From contig OZ059897.1 in assembly GCA_964057225.1 (NCBI GenBank), positions 21,452,001 through 21,516,000 on the forward strand: 64,000 nt of DNA, given 5' to 3'. The notes beneath the pieces are model-generated. The model was not told the origin of the DNA and searched no databases. It saw only the letters and a list, made by a program, of their open reading frames with translations. Each line of letters starts with the position of its first letter. The first letter of the stretch is position 1. This DNA is from Auanema rhodensis (Eukaryota > Nematoda > Chromadorea > Rhabditida > Rhabditidae). The position numbers and the translations under genes were made by a program. This document shows, piece after piece, positions 1-12,100 of this stretch.

Positions 1-13
1 TGACTTTGAAATT

Positions 14-19
14 TACGTG
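14..19 (+). other. first ACGTG box of the monomer (TACGTG)
   Basis: This half-conserved box, TACGTG followed by AAC, is the first of three ACGTG boxes in every monomer. It starts 33 bp before the second box. A T-to-C change at position 14 in some monomers (for example 32,384, 34,672, 39,600 and 45,230) turns it into a full CACGTG. It is listed once here but recurs every 176 bp. A binding function is unproven. Confidence 0.6.
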
Positions 20-46
20 AACTTTAATTTATGCTAATTAAATGTA

Positions 47-52
47 CACGTG
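47..52 (+). other. second box, CACGTG (E-box/G-box; minus strand ATCACGTG)
   Basis: The hexamer CACGTG is the core recognised by many bHLH factors and by plant bZIP/bHLH G-box factors. Read on the minus strand with its flank it is ATCACGTG, which matches the budding-yeast centromere element CDEI consensus RTCACRTG bound by Cbf1. That match is seen in the sequence; any functional parallel is speculative because an eight-base degenerate match arises easily. Variants that lose it include CATGTG, CACTTG, CACATG and CACGTT. Confidence 0.6.
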
Positions 53-76
53 ATGTGCACTTGGTATGTAACTCGC

Positions 77-86
77 TTCACGTGAA
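77..86 (+). other. third box: 10-bp perfect palindrome TTCACGTGAA
   Basis: The sequence equals its own reverse complement over ten bases and is centred on CACGTG at 79-84, 32 bp after the second box. It repeats in most monomers. Variant families break it with T78C (CTCCACG), T83A, G82A, G84A or G84T. Possible roles are a homodimer binding site or a weak cruciform; neither is shown. Confidence 0.6.
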
Positions 87-102
87 AGATAAAGAGATGC
101 GG

Positions 103-111
103 TTTTCAAAA
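103..111 (+). other. A/T dyad TTTTCAAAA
   Basis: Four T then C then four A form a small dyad that is followed at once by TTA. The central C changes to A (for example 16,368 and 17,776 monomers) or T (for example 43,118 and 43,294 monomers) in defined variant families. Together with GAAATTT (8-14), TTTAATTT (23-30), TAATTAAA (35-42) and the tract at 139-152, it belongs to a set of A/T tracts that could bend DNA and help place nucleosomes. Confidence 0.45.
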
Positions 112-138
112 TTATATTCCCCATGTCCATATTAATCT

Positions 139-152
139 GAAAACAAATTTTT
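139..152 (+). other. A-tract/T-tract bend candidate
   Basis: In the common form this is five A, C, three A, then five T, a pattern known to favour intrinsic curvature. In this first copy position 139 is G. The tract is among the least variable parts of the monomer apart from changes at 139 and occasional T-to-C or T-to-A inside the T run (for example AAATTCTTA near 30,420 and AAATTATTA near 13,525). A role in nucleosome phasing is inference. Confidence 0.4.
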
Positions 153-165
153 ATTGATATTGGTG

Positions 166-178
166 CATGGTAACCATG
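166..178 (+). other. 13-bp dyad CATGGTAACCATG spanning the monomer junction
   Basis: Six-base arms CATGGT and ACCATG flank a single A, giving near-perfect dyad symmetry with the GGTAACC core. The element spans positions 166-176 of one monomer and 1-2 of the next in the phase used here. It is kept in nearly all copies. The breaks seen include CCAAG at 15,840, AACGATG at 26,574, GCATGATAACC near 29,735, GCATAGTAACC near 38,008, 40,646 and 48,566, and a TATGG version in several monomers at 19.9-26.1 kb. Dyads are common in centromere satellites; a function here is inference. Confidence 0.65.
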
Positions 179-2640
179 ACTTTGAAATTTACGTGAACTT
201 TAATTTATGCTAATTAAATGTACACGTGATGTGCACTTGGTATGTAACTCGCTTCACGTGAAAGATGAAGAGATGCGGTTTTCAAAATTATATTCCCCAT
301 GTCCATATTAGTCTGAAAACAAATTTTTATTGATATTGGTGCATGGTAACCATGACTTTGAAATTTACGTGAACTTTAATTTATGCTAATTAAATGTACA
401 CGTGATGTGCACTTGGTATGTAACTCGCTTCACGTGAAAGATAAAGAGATGCGGTTTTCAAAATTATATTCCCCATGTCCATATTAGTCTAAAAACAAAT
501 TTTTATCGATATTGGTTCATGGTAACCATGACTTTGAAATTTACGTGAACTTTAATTTATGCTAATTAAATGTACACGTGATGTGCACTTGGTATGTAAC
601 TCGCTTCACGTGAAAGATAAAGAGATGCGGTTTTCAAAATTATATTCCCCATGTCCATATTAGTCTGAAAACAAATTTTTATTGATATTGGTGCATGGTA
701 ACCATGACTTTGAAATTTACGTGAACTTTAATTTATGCTAATTAAATGTACACGTGATGTGCACTTGGTATGTAACTCGCTTCACTTGAAAGATAAAGAG
801 ATGCGGTTTTCAAAATTATATTCCCCATGTCCATATTAGTCTGAAAACAAATTTTTATCGATATTGGTTCATGGTAACCATGACTTTGAAATTTACGTGA
901 ACTTTAATTTATGCTAATTAAATGTACACGTGATGTGCACTTGGTATGTAACTCGCTTCACGTGAAAGATAAAGAGATGCGGTTTTCAAAATTATATTCC
1001 CCATGTCCATATTAATCTGAAAACAAATTTTTATTGATATTGGTGCATGGTAACCATGACTTTGAAATTTACGTGAACTTTAATTTATGCTAATTAAATG
1101 TACACGTGATGTGCACTTGGTATGTAACTCGCTTCACGTGAAAGATGAAGAGATGCGGTTTTCAAAATTATATTCCCCATGTCCATATTAGTCTGAAAAC
1201 AAATTTTTATTGATATTGGTGCATGGTAACCATGACTTTGAAATTTACGTGAACTTTAATTTATGCTAATTAAATGTACACGTGATGTGCACTTGGTATG
1301 TAACTCGCTTCACGTGAAAGATAAAGAGATGCGGTTTTCAAAATTATATTCCCCATGTCCATATTAGTCTAAAAACAAATTTTTATCGATATTGGTTCAT
1401 GGTAACCATGACTTTGAAATTTACGTGAACTTTAATTTATGCTAATTAAATGTACACGTGATGTGCACTTGGTATGTAACTCGCTTCACGTGAAAGATAA
1501 AGAGATGCGGTTTTCAAAATTATATTCCCCATGTCCATATTAGTCTGAAAACAAATTTTTATTGATATTGGTGCATGGTAACCATGACTTTGAAATTTAC
1601 GTGAACTTTAATTTGTGCTAATTAAATGTACACGTGATGTGCTCTTGGTATGTAACTCGCTTCACGTGAAAGATAAAGAGATGCGGTTTTCAAAATTAGA
1701 TTCCCCATGTCCATATTAGTCTAAAAACAAATTTTTATTGATATTGGTTCATGGTAACCATGACTTTGAAATTTACGTGAACTTTAATTTATGCTAATTA
1801 AATGTACACGTGATGTGCACTTGGTATGTAACTCGCTTCACGTGAAAGATAAAGAGATGCGGTTTTCAAAATTAGATTCCCCATGTCCATATTAGTCTAA
1901 AAACAAATTTTTATTGATATTGGTTCATGGTAACCATGACTTTGAAATTTACGTGAACTTTAATTTATGCTAATTAAATGTACACGTGATGTGCACTTGG
2001 TATGTAACTCGCTTCACGTGAAAGATAAAGAGATGCGGTTTTCAAAATTAGATTCCCCATGTCCATATTAGTCTAAAAACAAATTTTTATTGATATTCGT
2101 TCATGGTAACCATGACTTTGAAATTTACGTGAACTTTAATTTATGCTAATTAGATGTACACGTGATGTGCACTTGGTATGTAACTCGCTTCACGTGAAAG
2201 ATAAAGAGATGCGGTTTTCAAAATTAGATTCCCCATGTCCATATTAGTCTAAAAACAAATTTTTATTGATATTGGTTCATGGTAACCATGACTTTGAAAT
2301 TTACGTGAACTTTAATTTATGCTAATTAAATGTACACGTGATGTGCACTTGGTATGTAACTCGCTTCACGTGAGAGATAAAGAGATGCGGTTTTCAAAAT
2401 TAGATTCCCCATGTCCATATTAGTCTAAAAACAAATTTTTATTGATATTGGTGCATGGTAACCATGACTTTGAAATTTACGTGAACTTTAATTTATGCTA
2501 ATTAAATGTACACGTGATGTGCACTTGGTATGTAACTCGCTTCACGTGAAAGATGAAGAGATGCGGTTTTCAAAATTAGATTCCCCATGTCCATATTAGT
2601 CTAAAAATAAATTTTTATTGATATTGGTTCATGGTAACCA

Positions 2641-4048
2641 TGACTTTGAAATTTACGTGAACTTTAATTTATGCTAATTAAATGTACACGTGATGTGCAC
2701 CTGGTATGTAACTCGCTCCACGTGAAAGATAAAGAGATGCGGTTTTCAAAATTAGATTCCCCATGTCCATATTAGTCTAAAAACAAATTTTTATTGATAT
2801 TGGTTCATGGTAACCATGACTTTGAAATTTACGTGAACTTTAATTTATGCTAATTAAATGTACACGTGATGTGCACTTGGTATGTAACTCGCTTCACGTG
2901 AAAGATAAAGAGATTCGGTTTTCAAAATTAGATTCCCCATGTCCATATTAGTCTAAAAACAAATTTTTATTGATATTGGTGCATGGTAACCATGACTTTG
3001 AAATTTACGTGAACTTTAATTTATGCTAATTAAATGTACACGTGATGTGCACTTGGTATGTAACTCGCTTCACGTGAAAGATAAAGAGATGCGGTTTTCA
3101 AAATTAGATTCCCCATGTCCATATTAGTCTAAAAACAAATTTTTATTGATATTGGTGCATGGTAACCATGACTTTGAAATTTACGTGAACTTTAATTTAT
3201 GCTAATTAAATGTACACGTGCTGTGCACTTGGTATGTAACTCGCTTCACGTGAAAGATAAAGAGATGCGGTTTTCAAAATTAGATTCCCCATGTCCATAT
3301 TAGTCTAAAAACAAATTTTTATTGATATTGGTGCATGGTAACCATGACTTTGAAATTTACGTGAACTTTAATTTATGCTAATTAAATGTACACGTGATGT
3401 GCACCTGGTATGTAACTCGCTCCACGTGAAAGATAAAGAGATGCGGTTTTCAAAATTAGATTCCCCATGTCCATATTAGTCTAAAAACAAATTTTTATTG
3501 ATATTGGTTCATGGTAACCATGACTTTGAAATTTACGTGAACTTTAATTTATGCTAATTAAATGTACACGTGATGTGCACTTGGTATGTAACTCGCTTCA
3601 CGTGAAAGATAAAGAGATTCGGTTTTCAAAATTAGATTCCCCATGTCCATATTAGTCTAAAAACAAATTTTTATTGATATTGGTGCATGGTAACCATGAC
3701 TTTGAAATTTACGTGAACTTTAATTTATGCTAATTAAATGTACACGTGATGTGCACTTGGTATGTAACTCGCTTCACGTGAAAGATAAAGAGATGCGGTT
3801 TTCAAAATTAGATTCCCCATGTCCATATTAGTCTAAAAACAAATTTTTATTGATATTGGTGCATGGTAACCATGACTTTGAAATTTACGTGAACTTTAAT
3901 TTATGCTAATTAAATGTACACGTGCTGTGCACTTGGTATGTAACTCGCTTCACGTGAAAGATAAAGAGATGCGGTTTTCAAAATTAGATTCCCCATGTCC
4001 ATATTAGTCTAAAAACAAATTTTTATTGATATTGGTGCATGGTAACCA
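2641..4048 (+). repeat. four-monomer tandem duplication (2 x 704 bp)
   Basis: Units 2,641-3,344 and 3,345-4,048 carry the same four monomers in order: CACCTGG with CTCCACG, then GATTCGG, then a plain monomer, then GTGCTGTGC. No difference between the two copies was seen at these marks. The CACCTGG monomer type returns near 12.5-14.9 kb, linking this block with that later zone. Confidence 0.88.
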
Positions 4049-4576
4049 TGACTTTGAAATTTACGTGAACTTTAATTTATGCTAATTAAATGTACACGTG
4101 ATGTGCACTTGGTATGTAACTCGCTTCACGTGAAAGATAAAGAGATGCGGTTTTCAAAATTATATTCCCCATGTCCATATTAGTCTAAAAACAAATTTTT
4201 ATCGATATTGGTTCATGGTAACCATGACTTTGAAATTTACGTGAACTTTAATTTATGCTAATTAAATGTACACGTGATGTGCACTTGGTATGTAACTCGC
4301 TTCACGTGAAAGATAAAGAGATGCGGTTTTCAAAATTATATTCCCCATGTCCATATTAGTCTGAAAACAAATTTTTATTGATATTGGTGCATGGTAACCA
4401 TGACTTTGAAATTTACGTGAACTTTAATTTGTGCTAATTAAATGTACACGTGATGTGCTCTTGGTATGTAACTCGCTTCACGTGAAAGATAAAGAGATGC
4501 GGTTTTCAAAATTAGATTCCCCATGTCCATATTAGTCTAAAAACAAATTTTTATTGATATTGGTTCATGGTAACCA
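4049..4576 (+). repeat. returned copy of the left-edge haplotype (three monomers)
   Basis: Monomers at 4,049, 4,225 and 4,401 match those at 1,233, 1,409 and 1,585, a shift of 2,816 bp (16 monomers). They bring back the ATTATATTCC and TCTGA marks and the rare TTGTGC plus TGTGCTCTTGG monomer, after 14 monomers of the other type. The block is best read as one end of a larger duplication or a transferred tract. Confidence 0.85.
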
Positions 4577-5104
4577 TGACTTTGAAATTTACGTGAACTT
4601 TAATTTATGCTAATTAAATGTACACGTGATGTGCACTTGGTATGTAACTCGCTTCACGTGAAAGATAAAGAGATGCGGTTTTCACAATTAGATTCCCCAT
4701 GTCCATATTAGTCTAAAAACAAATTTTTATTGATATTGGTGCATGGTAACCATGACTTTGAAATTTACGTGAACTTTAATTTATGCTAATTAAATGTACA
4801 CGTGATGTGCACTTGGTATGTAACTCGCTTCACGTGAAAGATAAAGAGATGCGGTTTTCAAAATTAGATTCCCCATGTCCATATTAGTCTAAAAACAAAT
4901 TTTTATTGATATTGGTTCATGGTAACCATGACTTTGAAATTTACGTGAACTTTAATTTATGCTAATTAAATGTACACGTGATGTGCACTTGGTATGTAAC
5001 TCGCTTCACGTGAAAGATAAAGAGATGCGGTTTTCAAAATTAGATCCCCCATGTCCATATTAGTCTAAAAACAAATTTTTATTGATATTGGTGCATGGTA
5101 ACCA

Positions 5105-5984
5105 TGACTTTGAAATTTACGTGAACTTTAATTTATGCTAATTAGATGTACACGTGATGTGCACTTGGTATGTAACTCGCTTCACGTGAAAGATAAAGAG
5201 ACGCGGTTTTCAAAATTAGATTCCCCATGTCCATATTAGTCTAAAAACAAATTTTTATTGATATTGGTTCATGGTAACCATGACTTTGAAATTTACGTGA
5301 ACTTTAATTTATGCTAATTAAATGTACACGTGATGTGCACTTGGTATGTAACTCGCTTCACGTGAAAGATAAAGAGATGCGGTTTTCAAAATTAGATTCC
5401 CCATGTCCATATTAGTCTAAAAACAAATTTTTATTGATATTGGTGCATGGTAACCATGACTTTGAAATTTACGTGAACTTTAATTTATGCTAATTAAATG
5501 TACACGTGATGTGCACTTGGTATGTAACTCGCTTCACGTGAAAGATAAAGAGATGCGGTTTTCAAAATTAGATTCCCCATGTCCATATTAGTCTAAAAAC
5601 AAATTTTTATTGATATTGGTTCATGGTAACCATGACTTTGAAATTTACGTGAACTTTAATTTATGCTAATTAAATGTACACGTGATGTGCACTTGGTATG
5701 TAACTCGCTTCACGTGAAAGATAAAGAGATGCGGTTTTCAAAATTAGATTCCCCATGTCCATATTAGTCTAAAAACAAATTTTTATTGATATTAGTGCAT
5801 GGTAACCATGACTTTGAAATTTACGTGAACTTTAATTTATGCTAATTAAATGTACACGTGATGTGCACTTGGTATGTAACTCGCTTCACGAGAAAGATAA
5901 AGAGATGCGGTTTTCAAAATTAGATTCCCCATGTCCATATTAGTCTAAAAACAAATTTTTATTGATATTGGTTCATGGTAACCA
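5105..5984 (+). repeat. five-monomer block copied at 8,801-9,680
   Basis: The monomer with ATTAGATG and GACGCGG at 5,105, followed by two plain monomers, an ATTAGTGC-ending monomer and a CACGAGAAAG monomer, recurs in the same order at 8,801-9,680. The shift is 3,696 bp, or 21 monomers. Between the two copies lies part of the seven-monomer repeat, so the duplication predates or accompanied its spread. Confidence 0.82.
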
Positions 5985-6160
5985 TGACTTTGAAATTTAC
6001 GTGAACTTTAATTTATGCTAATTAAATGTACACGTGATGTGCACTTGGTATGTAACTCGCTTCACGTGAAAGATAAAGAGATGCGGTTTTCAAAATTAGA
6101 TTCCCCATGTCCATATTAGTCTAAAAACAAATTTTTATTGATATTAGTGCATGGTAACCA

Positions 6161-9100
6161 TGACTTTGAAATTTACGTGAACTTTAATTTATGCTAATTA
6201 AATGTACACGTGATGTGCACTTGGTATGTAACTCGCTTCACGAGAAAGATAAAGAGATGCGGTTTTCAAAATTAGATTCCCCATGTCCATATTAGTCTAA
6301 AAACAAATTTTTATTGATATTGGTTCATGGTAACCATGACTTTGAAATTTACGTGAACTTTAATTTATGCTAATTAAATGTACACGTGATGTGCACTTGG
6401 TATGTAACTCGCTTCACGTGAAAGATAAAGAGATGCGGTTTTCAAAATTAGATTCCCCATGTCCATATTAGTCTAAAAACAAATTTTTATCGATATTGGT
6501 TCATGGTAACCATGACTTTGAAATTTACGTGAACTTTAATTTATGCTAATTAAATGTACATGTGATGTGCACTTGGTATGTAACTCGCTTCACGTGAAAG
6601 ATAAAGAGATGCGGTTTTCAAAATTAGATTCCCCATGTCCATATTAGTCTAAAAACAAATTTTTATTGATATTGGTTCATGGTAACCATGACTTTGAAAT
6701 TTACGTGAACTTTAATTTATGCTAATTAAATGTACACGTGATGTGCACTTGGTATGTAACTCGCTTCACGTGAGAGATAAAGAGATGCGGTTTTCAAAAT
6801 TAGATTCCCCATGTCCATATTAGTCTAAAAACAAATTTTTATTGATATTGGTGCATGGTAACCATGACTTTGAAATTTACGTGAACTTTAATTTATGCTA
6901 ATTAAATGTACACGTGATGTGCACTTGGTATGTAACTCGCTTCACGTGAAAGATGAAGAGATGCGGTTTTCAAAATTAGATTCCCCATGTCCATATTAGT
7001 CTAAAAACAAATTTTTATTGATATTGGTGCATGGTAACCATGACTTTGAAATTTACGTGAACTTTAATTTATGCTAATTAAATGTACACGTGATGTGCAC
7101 TTGGTATGTAACTCGCTTCACGTGAAAGATAAAGAGATGCGGTTTTCAAAATTAGATTCCCCATGTCCATATTAGTCTAAAAACAAATTTTTATTGATAT
7201 TGGTTCATGGTAACCATGACTTTGAAATTTACGTGAACTTTAATTTATGCTAATTAAATGTACACGTGATGTGCACTTGGTATGTAACTCGCTTCACGTG
7301 AAAGATAAAGAGATGCGGTTTTCAAAATTAGATTCCCCATGTCCATATTAGTCTAAAAACAAATTTTTATTGATATTAGTGCATGGTAACCATGACTTTG
7401 AAATTTACGTGAACTTTAATTTATGCTAATTAAATGTACACGTGATGTGCACTTGGTATGTAACTCGCTTCACGAGAAAGATAAAGAGATGCGGTTTTCA
7501 AAATTAGATTCCCCATGTCCATATTAGTCTAAAAACAAATTTTTATTGATATTGGTTCATGGTAACCATGACTTTGAAATTTACGTGAACTTTAATTTAT
7601 GCTAATTAAATGTACACGTGATGTGCACTTGGTATGTAACTCGCTTCACGTGAAAGATAAAGAGATGCGGTTTTCAAAATTAGATTCCCCATGTCCATAT
7701 TAGTCTAAAAACAAATTTTTATCGATATTGGTTCATGGTAACCATGACTTTGAAATTTACGTGAACTTTAATTTATGCTAATTAAATGTACATGTGATGT
7801 GCACTTGGTATGTAACTCGCTTCACGTGAAAGATAAAGAGATGCGGTTTTCAAAATTAGATTCCCCATGTCCATATTAGTCTAAAAACAAATTTTTATTG
7901 ATATTGGTTCATGGTAACCATGACTTTGAAATTTACGTGAACTTTAATTTATGCTAATTAAATGTACACGTGATGTGCACTTGGTATGTAACTCGCTTCA
8001 CGTGAGAGATAAAGAGATGCGGTTTTCAAAATTAGATTCCCCATGTCCATATTAGTCTAAAAACAAATTTTTATTGATATTGGTGCATGGTAACCATGAC
8101 TTTGAAATTTACGTGAACTTTAATTTATGCTAATTAAATGTACACGTGATGTGCACTTGGTATGTAACTCGCTTCACGTGAAAGATAAAGAGATGCGGTT
8201 TTCAAAATTAGATTCCCCATGTCCATATTAGTCTAAAAACAAATTTTTATTGATATTAGTGCATGGTAACCATGACTTTGAAATTTACGTGAACTTTAAT
8301 TTATGCTAATTAAATGTACACGTGATGTGCACTTGGTATGTAACTCGCTTCACGAGAAAGATAAAGAGATGCGGTTTTCAAAATTAGATTCCCCATGTCC
8401 ATATTAGTCTAAAAACAAATTTTTATTGATATTGGTTCATGGTAACCATGACTTTGAAATTTACGTGAACTTTAATTTATGCTAATTAAATGTACACGTG
8501 ATGTGCACTTGGTATGTAACTCGCTTCACGTGAAAGATAAAGAGATGCGGTTTTCAAAATTAGATTCCCCATGTCCATATTAGTCTAAAAACAAATTTTT
8601 ATTGATATTGGTGCATGGTAACCATGACTTTGAAATTTACGTGAACTTTAATTTATGCTAATTAAATGTACACGTGATGTGCACTTGGTATGTAACTCGC
8701 TTCACGTGAAAGATAAAGAGATGCGGTTTTCAAAATTAGATTCCCCATGTCCATATTAGTCTAAAAACAAATTTTTATTGATATTGGTGCATGGTAACCA
8801 TGACTTTGAAATTTACGTGAACTTTAATTTATGCTAATTAGATGTACACGTGATGTGCACTTGGTATGTAACTCGCTTCACGTGAAAGATAAAGAGACGC
8901 GGTTTTCAAAATTAGATTCCCCATGTCCATATTAGTCTAAAAACAAATTTTTATTGATATTGGTTCATGGTAACCATGACTTTGAAATTTACGTGAACTT
9001 TAATTTATGCTAATTAAATGTACACGTGATGTGCACTTGGTATGTAACTCGCTTCACGTGAAAGATAAAGAGATGCGGTTTTCAAAATTAGATTCCCCAT

Positions 9101-12100
9101 GTCCATATTAGTCTAAAAACAAATTTTTATTGATATTGGTGCATGGTAACCATGACTTTGAAATTTACGTGAACTTTAATTTATGCTAATTAAATGTACA
9201 CGTGATGTGCACTTGGTATGTAACTCGCTTCACGTGAAAGATAAAGAGATGCGGTTTTCAAAATTAGATTCCCCATGTCCATATTAGTCTAAAAACAAAT
9301 TTTTATTGATATTGGTTCATGGTAACCATGACTTTGAAATTTACGTGAACTTTAATTTATGCTAATTAAATGTACACGTGATGTGCACTTGGTATGTAAC
9401 TCGCTTCACGTGAAAGATAAAGAGATGCGGTTTTCAAAATTAGATTCCCCATGTCCATATTAGTCTAAAAACAAATTTTTATTGATATTAGTGCATGGTA
9501 ACCATGACTTTGAAATTTACGTGAACTTTAATTTATGCTAATTAAATGTACACGTGATGTGCACTTGGTATGTAACTCGCTTCACGAGAAAGATAAAGAG
9601 ATGCGGTTTTCAAAATTAGATTCCCCATGTCCATATTAGTCTAAAAACAAATTTTTATTGATATTGGTTCATGGTAACCATGACTTTGAAATTTACGTGA
9701 ACTTTAATTTATGCTAATTAAATGTACACGTGATGTGCACTTGGTATGTAACTCGCTTCACGTGAAAGATAAAGAGATGCGGTTTTCAAAATTAGATTCC
9801 CCATGTCCATATTAGTCTAAAAACAAATTTTTATCGATATTGGTTCATGGTAACCATGACTTTGAAATTTACGTGAACTTTAATTTATGCTAATTAAATG
9901 TACATGTGATGTGCACTTGGTATGTAACTCGCTTCACGTGAAAGATAAAGAGATGCGGTTTTCAAAATTAGATTCCCCATGTCCATATTAGTCTAAAAAC
10001 AAATTTTTATTGATATTGGTTCATGGTAACCATGACTTTGAAATTTACGTGAACTTTAATTTATGCTAATTAAATGTACACGTGATGTGCACTTGGTATG
10101 TAACTCGCTTCACGTGAGAGATAAAGAGATGCGGTTTTCAAAATTAGATTCCCCATGTCCATATTAGTCTAAAAACAAATTTTTATTGATATTGGTGCAT
10201 GGTAACCATGACTTTGAAATTTACGTGAACTTTAATTTATGCTAATTAAATGTACACGTGATGTGCACTTGGTATGTAACTCGCTTCACGTGAAAGATGA
10301 AGAGATGCGGTTTTCAAAATTAGATTCCCCATGTCCATATTAGTCTAAAAACAAATTTTTATTGATATTGGTGCATGGTAACCATGACTTTGAAATTTAC
10401 GTGAACTTTAATTTATGCTAATTAAATGTACACGTGATGTGCACTTGGTATGTAACTCGCTTCACGTGAAAGATAAAGAGATGCGGTTTTCAAAATTAGA
10501 TTCCCCATGTCCATATTAGTCTAAAAACAAATTTTTATTGATATTGGTTCATGGTAACCATGACTTTGAAATTTACGTGAACTTTAATTTATGCTAATTA
10601 AATGTACACGTGATGTGCACTTGGTATGTAACTCGCTTCACGTGAAAGATAAAGAGATGCGGTTTTCAAAATTAGATTCCCCATGTCCATATTAGTCTAA
10701 AAACAAATTTTTATCGATATTGGTTCATGGTAACCATGACTTTGAAATTTACGTGAACTTTAATTTATGCTAATTAAATGTACATGTGATGTGCACTTGG
10801 TATGTAACTCGCTTCACGTGAAAGATAAAGAGATGCGGTTTTCAAAATTAGATTCCCCATGTCCATATTAGTCTAAAAACAAATTTTTATTGATATTGGT
10901 TCATGGTAACCATGACTTTGAAATTTACGTGAACTTTAATTTATGCTAATTAAATGTACACGTGATGTGCACTTGGTATGTAACTCGCTTCACGTGAGAG
11001 ATAAAGAGATGCGGTTTTCAAAATTAGATTCCCCATGTCCATATTAGTCTAAAAACAAATTTTTATTGATATTGGTGCATGGTAACCATGACTTTGAAAT
11101 TTACGTGAACTTTAATTTATGCTAATTAAATGTACACGTGATGTGCACTTGGTATGTAACTCGCTTCACGTGAAAGATGAAGAGATGCGGTTTTCAAAAT
11201 TAGATTCCCCATGTCCATATTAGTCTAAAAACAAATTTTTATTGATATTGGTGCATGGTAACCATGACTTTGAAATTTACGTGAACTTTAATTTATGCTA
11301 ATTAAATGTACACGTGATGTGCACTTGGTATGTAACTCGCTTCACGTGAAAGATAAAGAGATGCGGTTTTCAAAATTAGATTCCCCATGTCCATATTAGT
11401 CTAAAAACAAATTTTTATTGATATTGGTTCATGGTAACCATGACTTTGAAATTTACGTGAACTTTAATTTATGCTAATTAAATGTACACGTGATGTGCAC
11501 TTGGTATGTAACTCGCTTCACGTGAAAGATAAAGAGATGCGGTTTTCAAAATTAGATTCCCCATGTCCATATTAGTCTAAAAACAAATTTTTATTGATAT
11601 TAGTGCATGGTAACCATGACTTTGAAATTTACGTGAACTTTAATTTATGCTAATTAAATGTACACGTGATGTGCACTTGGTATGTAACTCGCTTCACGAG
11701 AAAGATAAAGAGATGCGGTTTTCAAAATTAGATTCCCCATGTCCATATTAGTCTAAAAACAAATTTTTATTGATATTGGTTCATGGTAACCATGACTTTG
11801 AAATTTACGTGAACTTTAATTTATGCTAATTAAATGTACACGTGATGTGCACTTGGTATGTAACTCGCTTCACGTGAAAGATAAAGAGATGCGGTTTTCA
11901 AAATTAGATTCCCCATGTCCATATTAGTCTAAAAACAAATTTTTATCGATATTGGTTCATGGTAACCATGACTTTGAAATTTACGTGAACTTTAATTTAT
12001 GCTAATTAAATGTACATGTGATGTGCACTTGGTATGTAACTCGCTTCACGTGAAAGATAAAGAGATGCGGTTTTCAAAATTAGATTCCCCATGTCCATAT

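Larger units (their letters stand above)
1..176 (+). repeat. reference satellite monomer (first copy)
   Basis: This first complete monomer is used as the coordinate system for all variant positions given elsewhere (position 1 is the T of TGACTTTGAA). The choice of phase is arbitrary. It has 56 G or C in 176 bases (31.8%). It contains five CpG dinucleotides (16-17, 49-50, 74-75, 81-82, 100-101), three ACGTG boxes, a single GTGCAC at 55-60 and a single GGTAACC at 169-175. It differs from the commonest form in the window at 115 (T instead of G), 135 (A instead of G) and 139 (G instead of A), which are marks of the left-edge haplotype. Confidence 0.95.
1..1584 (+). repeat. five-monomer higher-order repeat (880 bp) with left-edge haplotype
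   Basis: Monomers 1-4 (1-704) recur as monomers 6-9 (881-1,584) with no difference seen; monomer 5 (705-880) separates them. The order of marks is AATCTGA; GATGAAG with GTCTGA; TCTAAAA with ATCGAT and GGTTCAT; TCTGA with GGTGCAT. These monomers share T at position 115 (ATTATATTCC), whereas almost all later copies have G (ATTAGATTCC), and most have TCTGAAAAC instead of TCTAAAAAC. The block therefore represents a separate sub-family at the left end. Confidence 0.9.

Noticed and set aside
47-84. CACGTG boxes as gene promoters (G-box)
   Set aside because: They repeat every 176 bp with no downstream gene, so a promoter call is not supported; they are reported only as possible binding sites.
1-1584. 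Left edge of the satellite array
   Set aside because: The distinct haplotype at the left might suggest an edge, but its monomers are no more degraded than others and begin at full length, so the array very likely continues beyond base 1.
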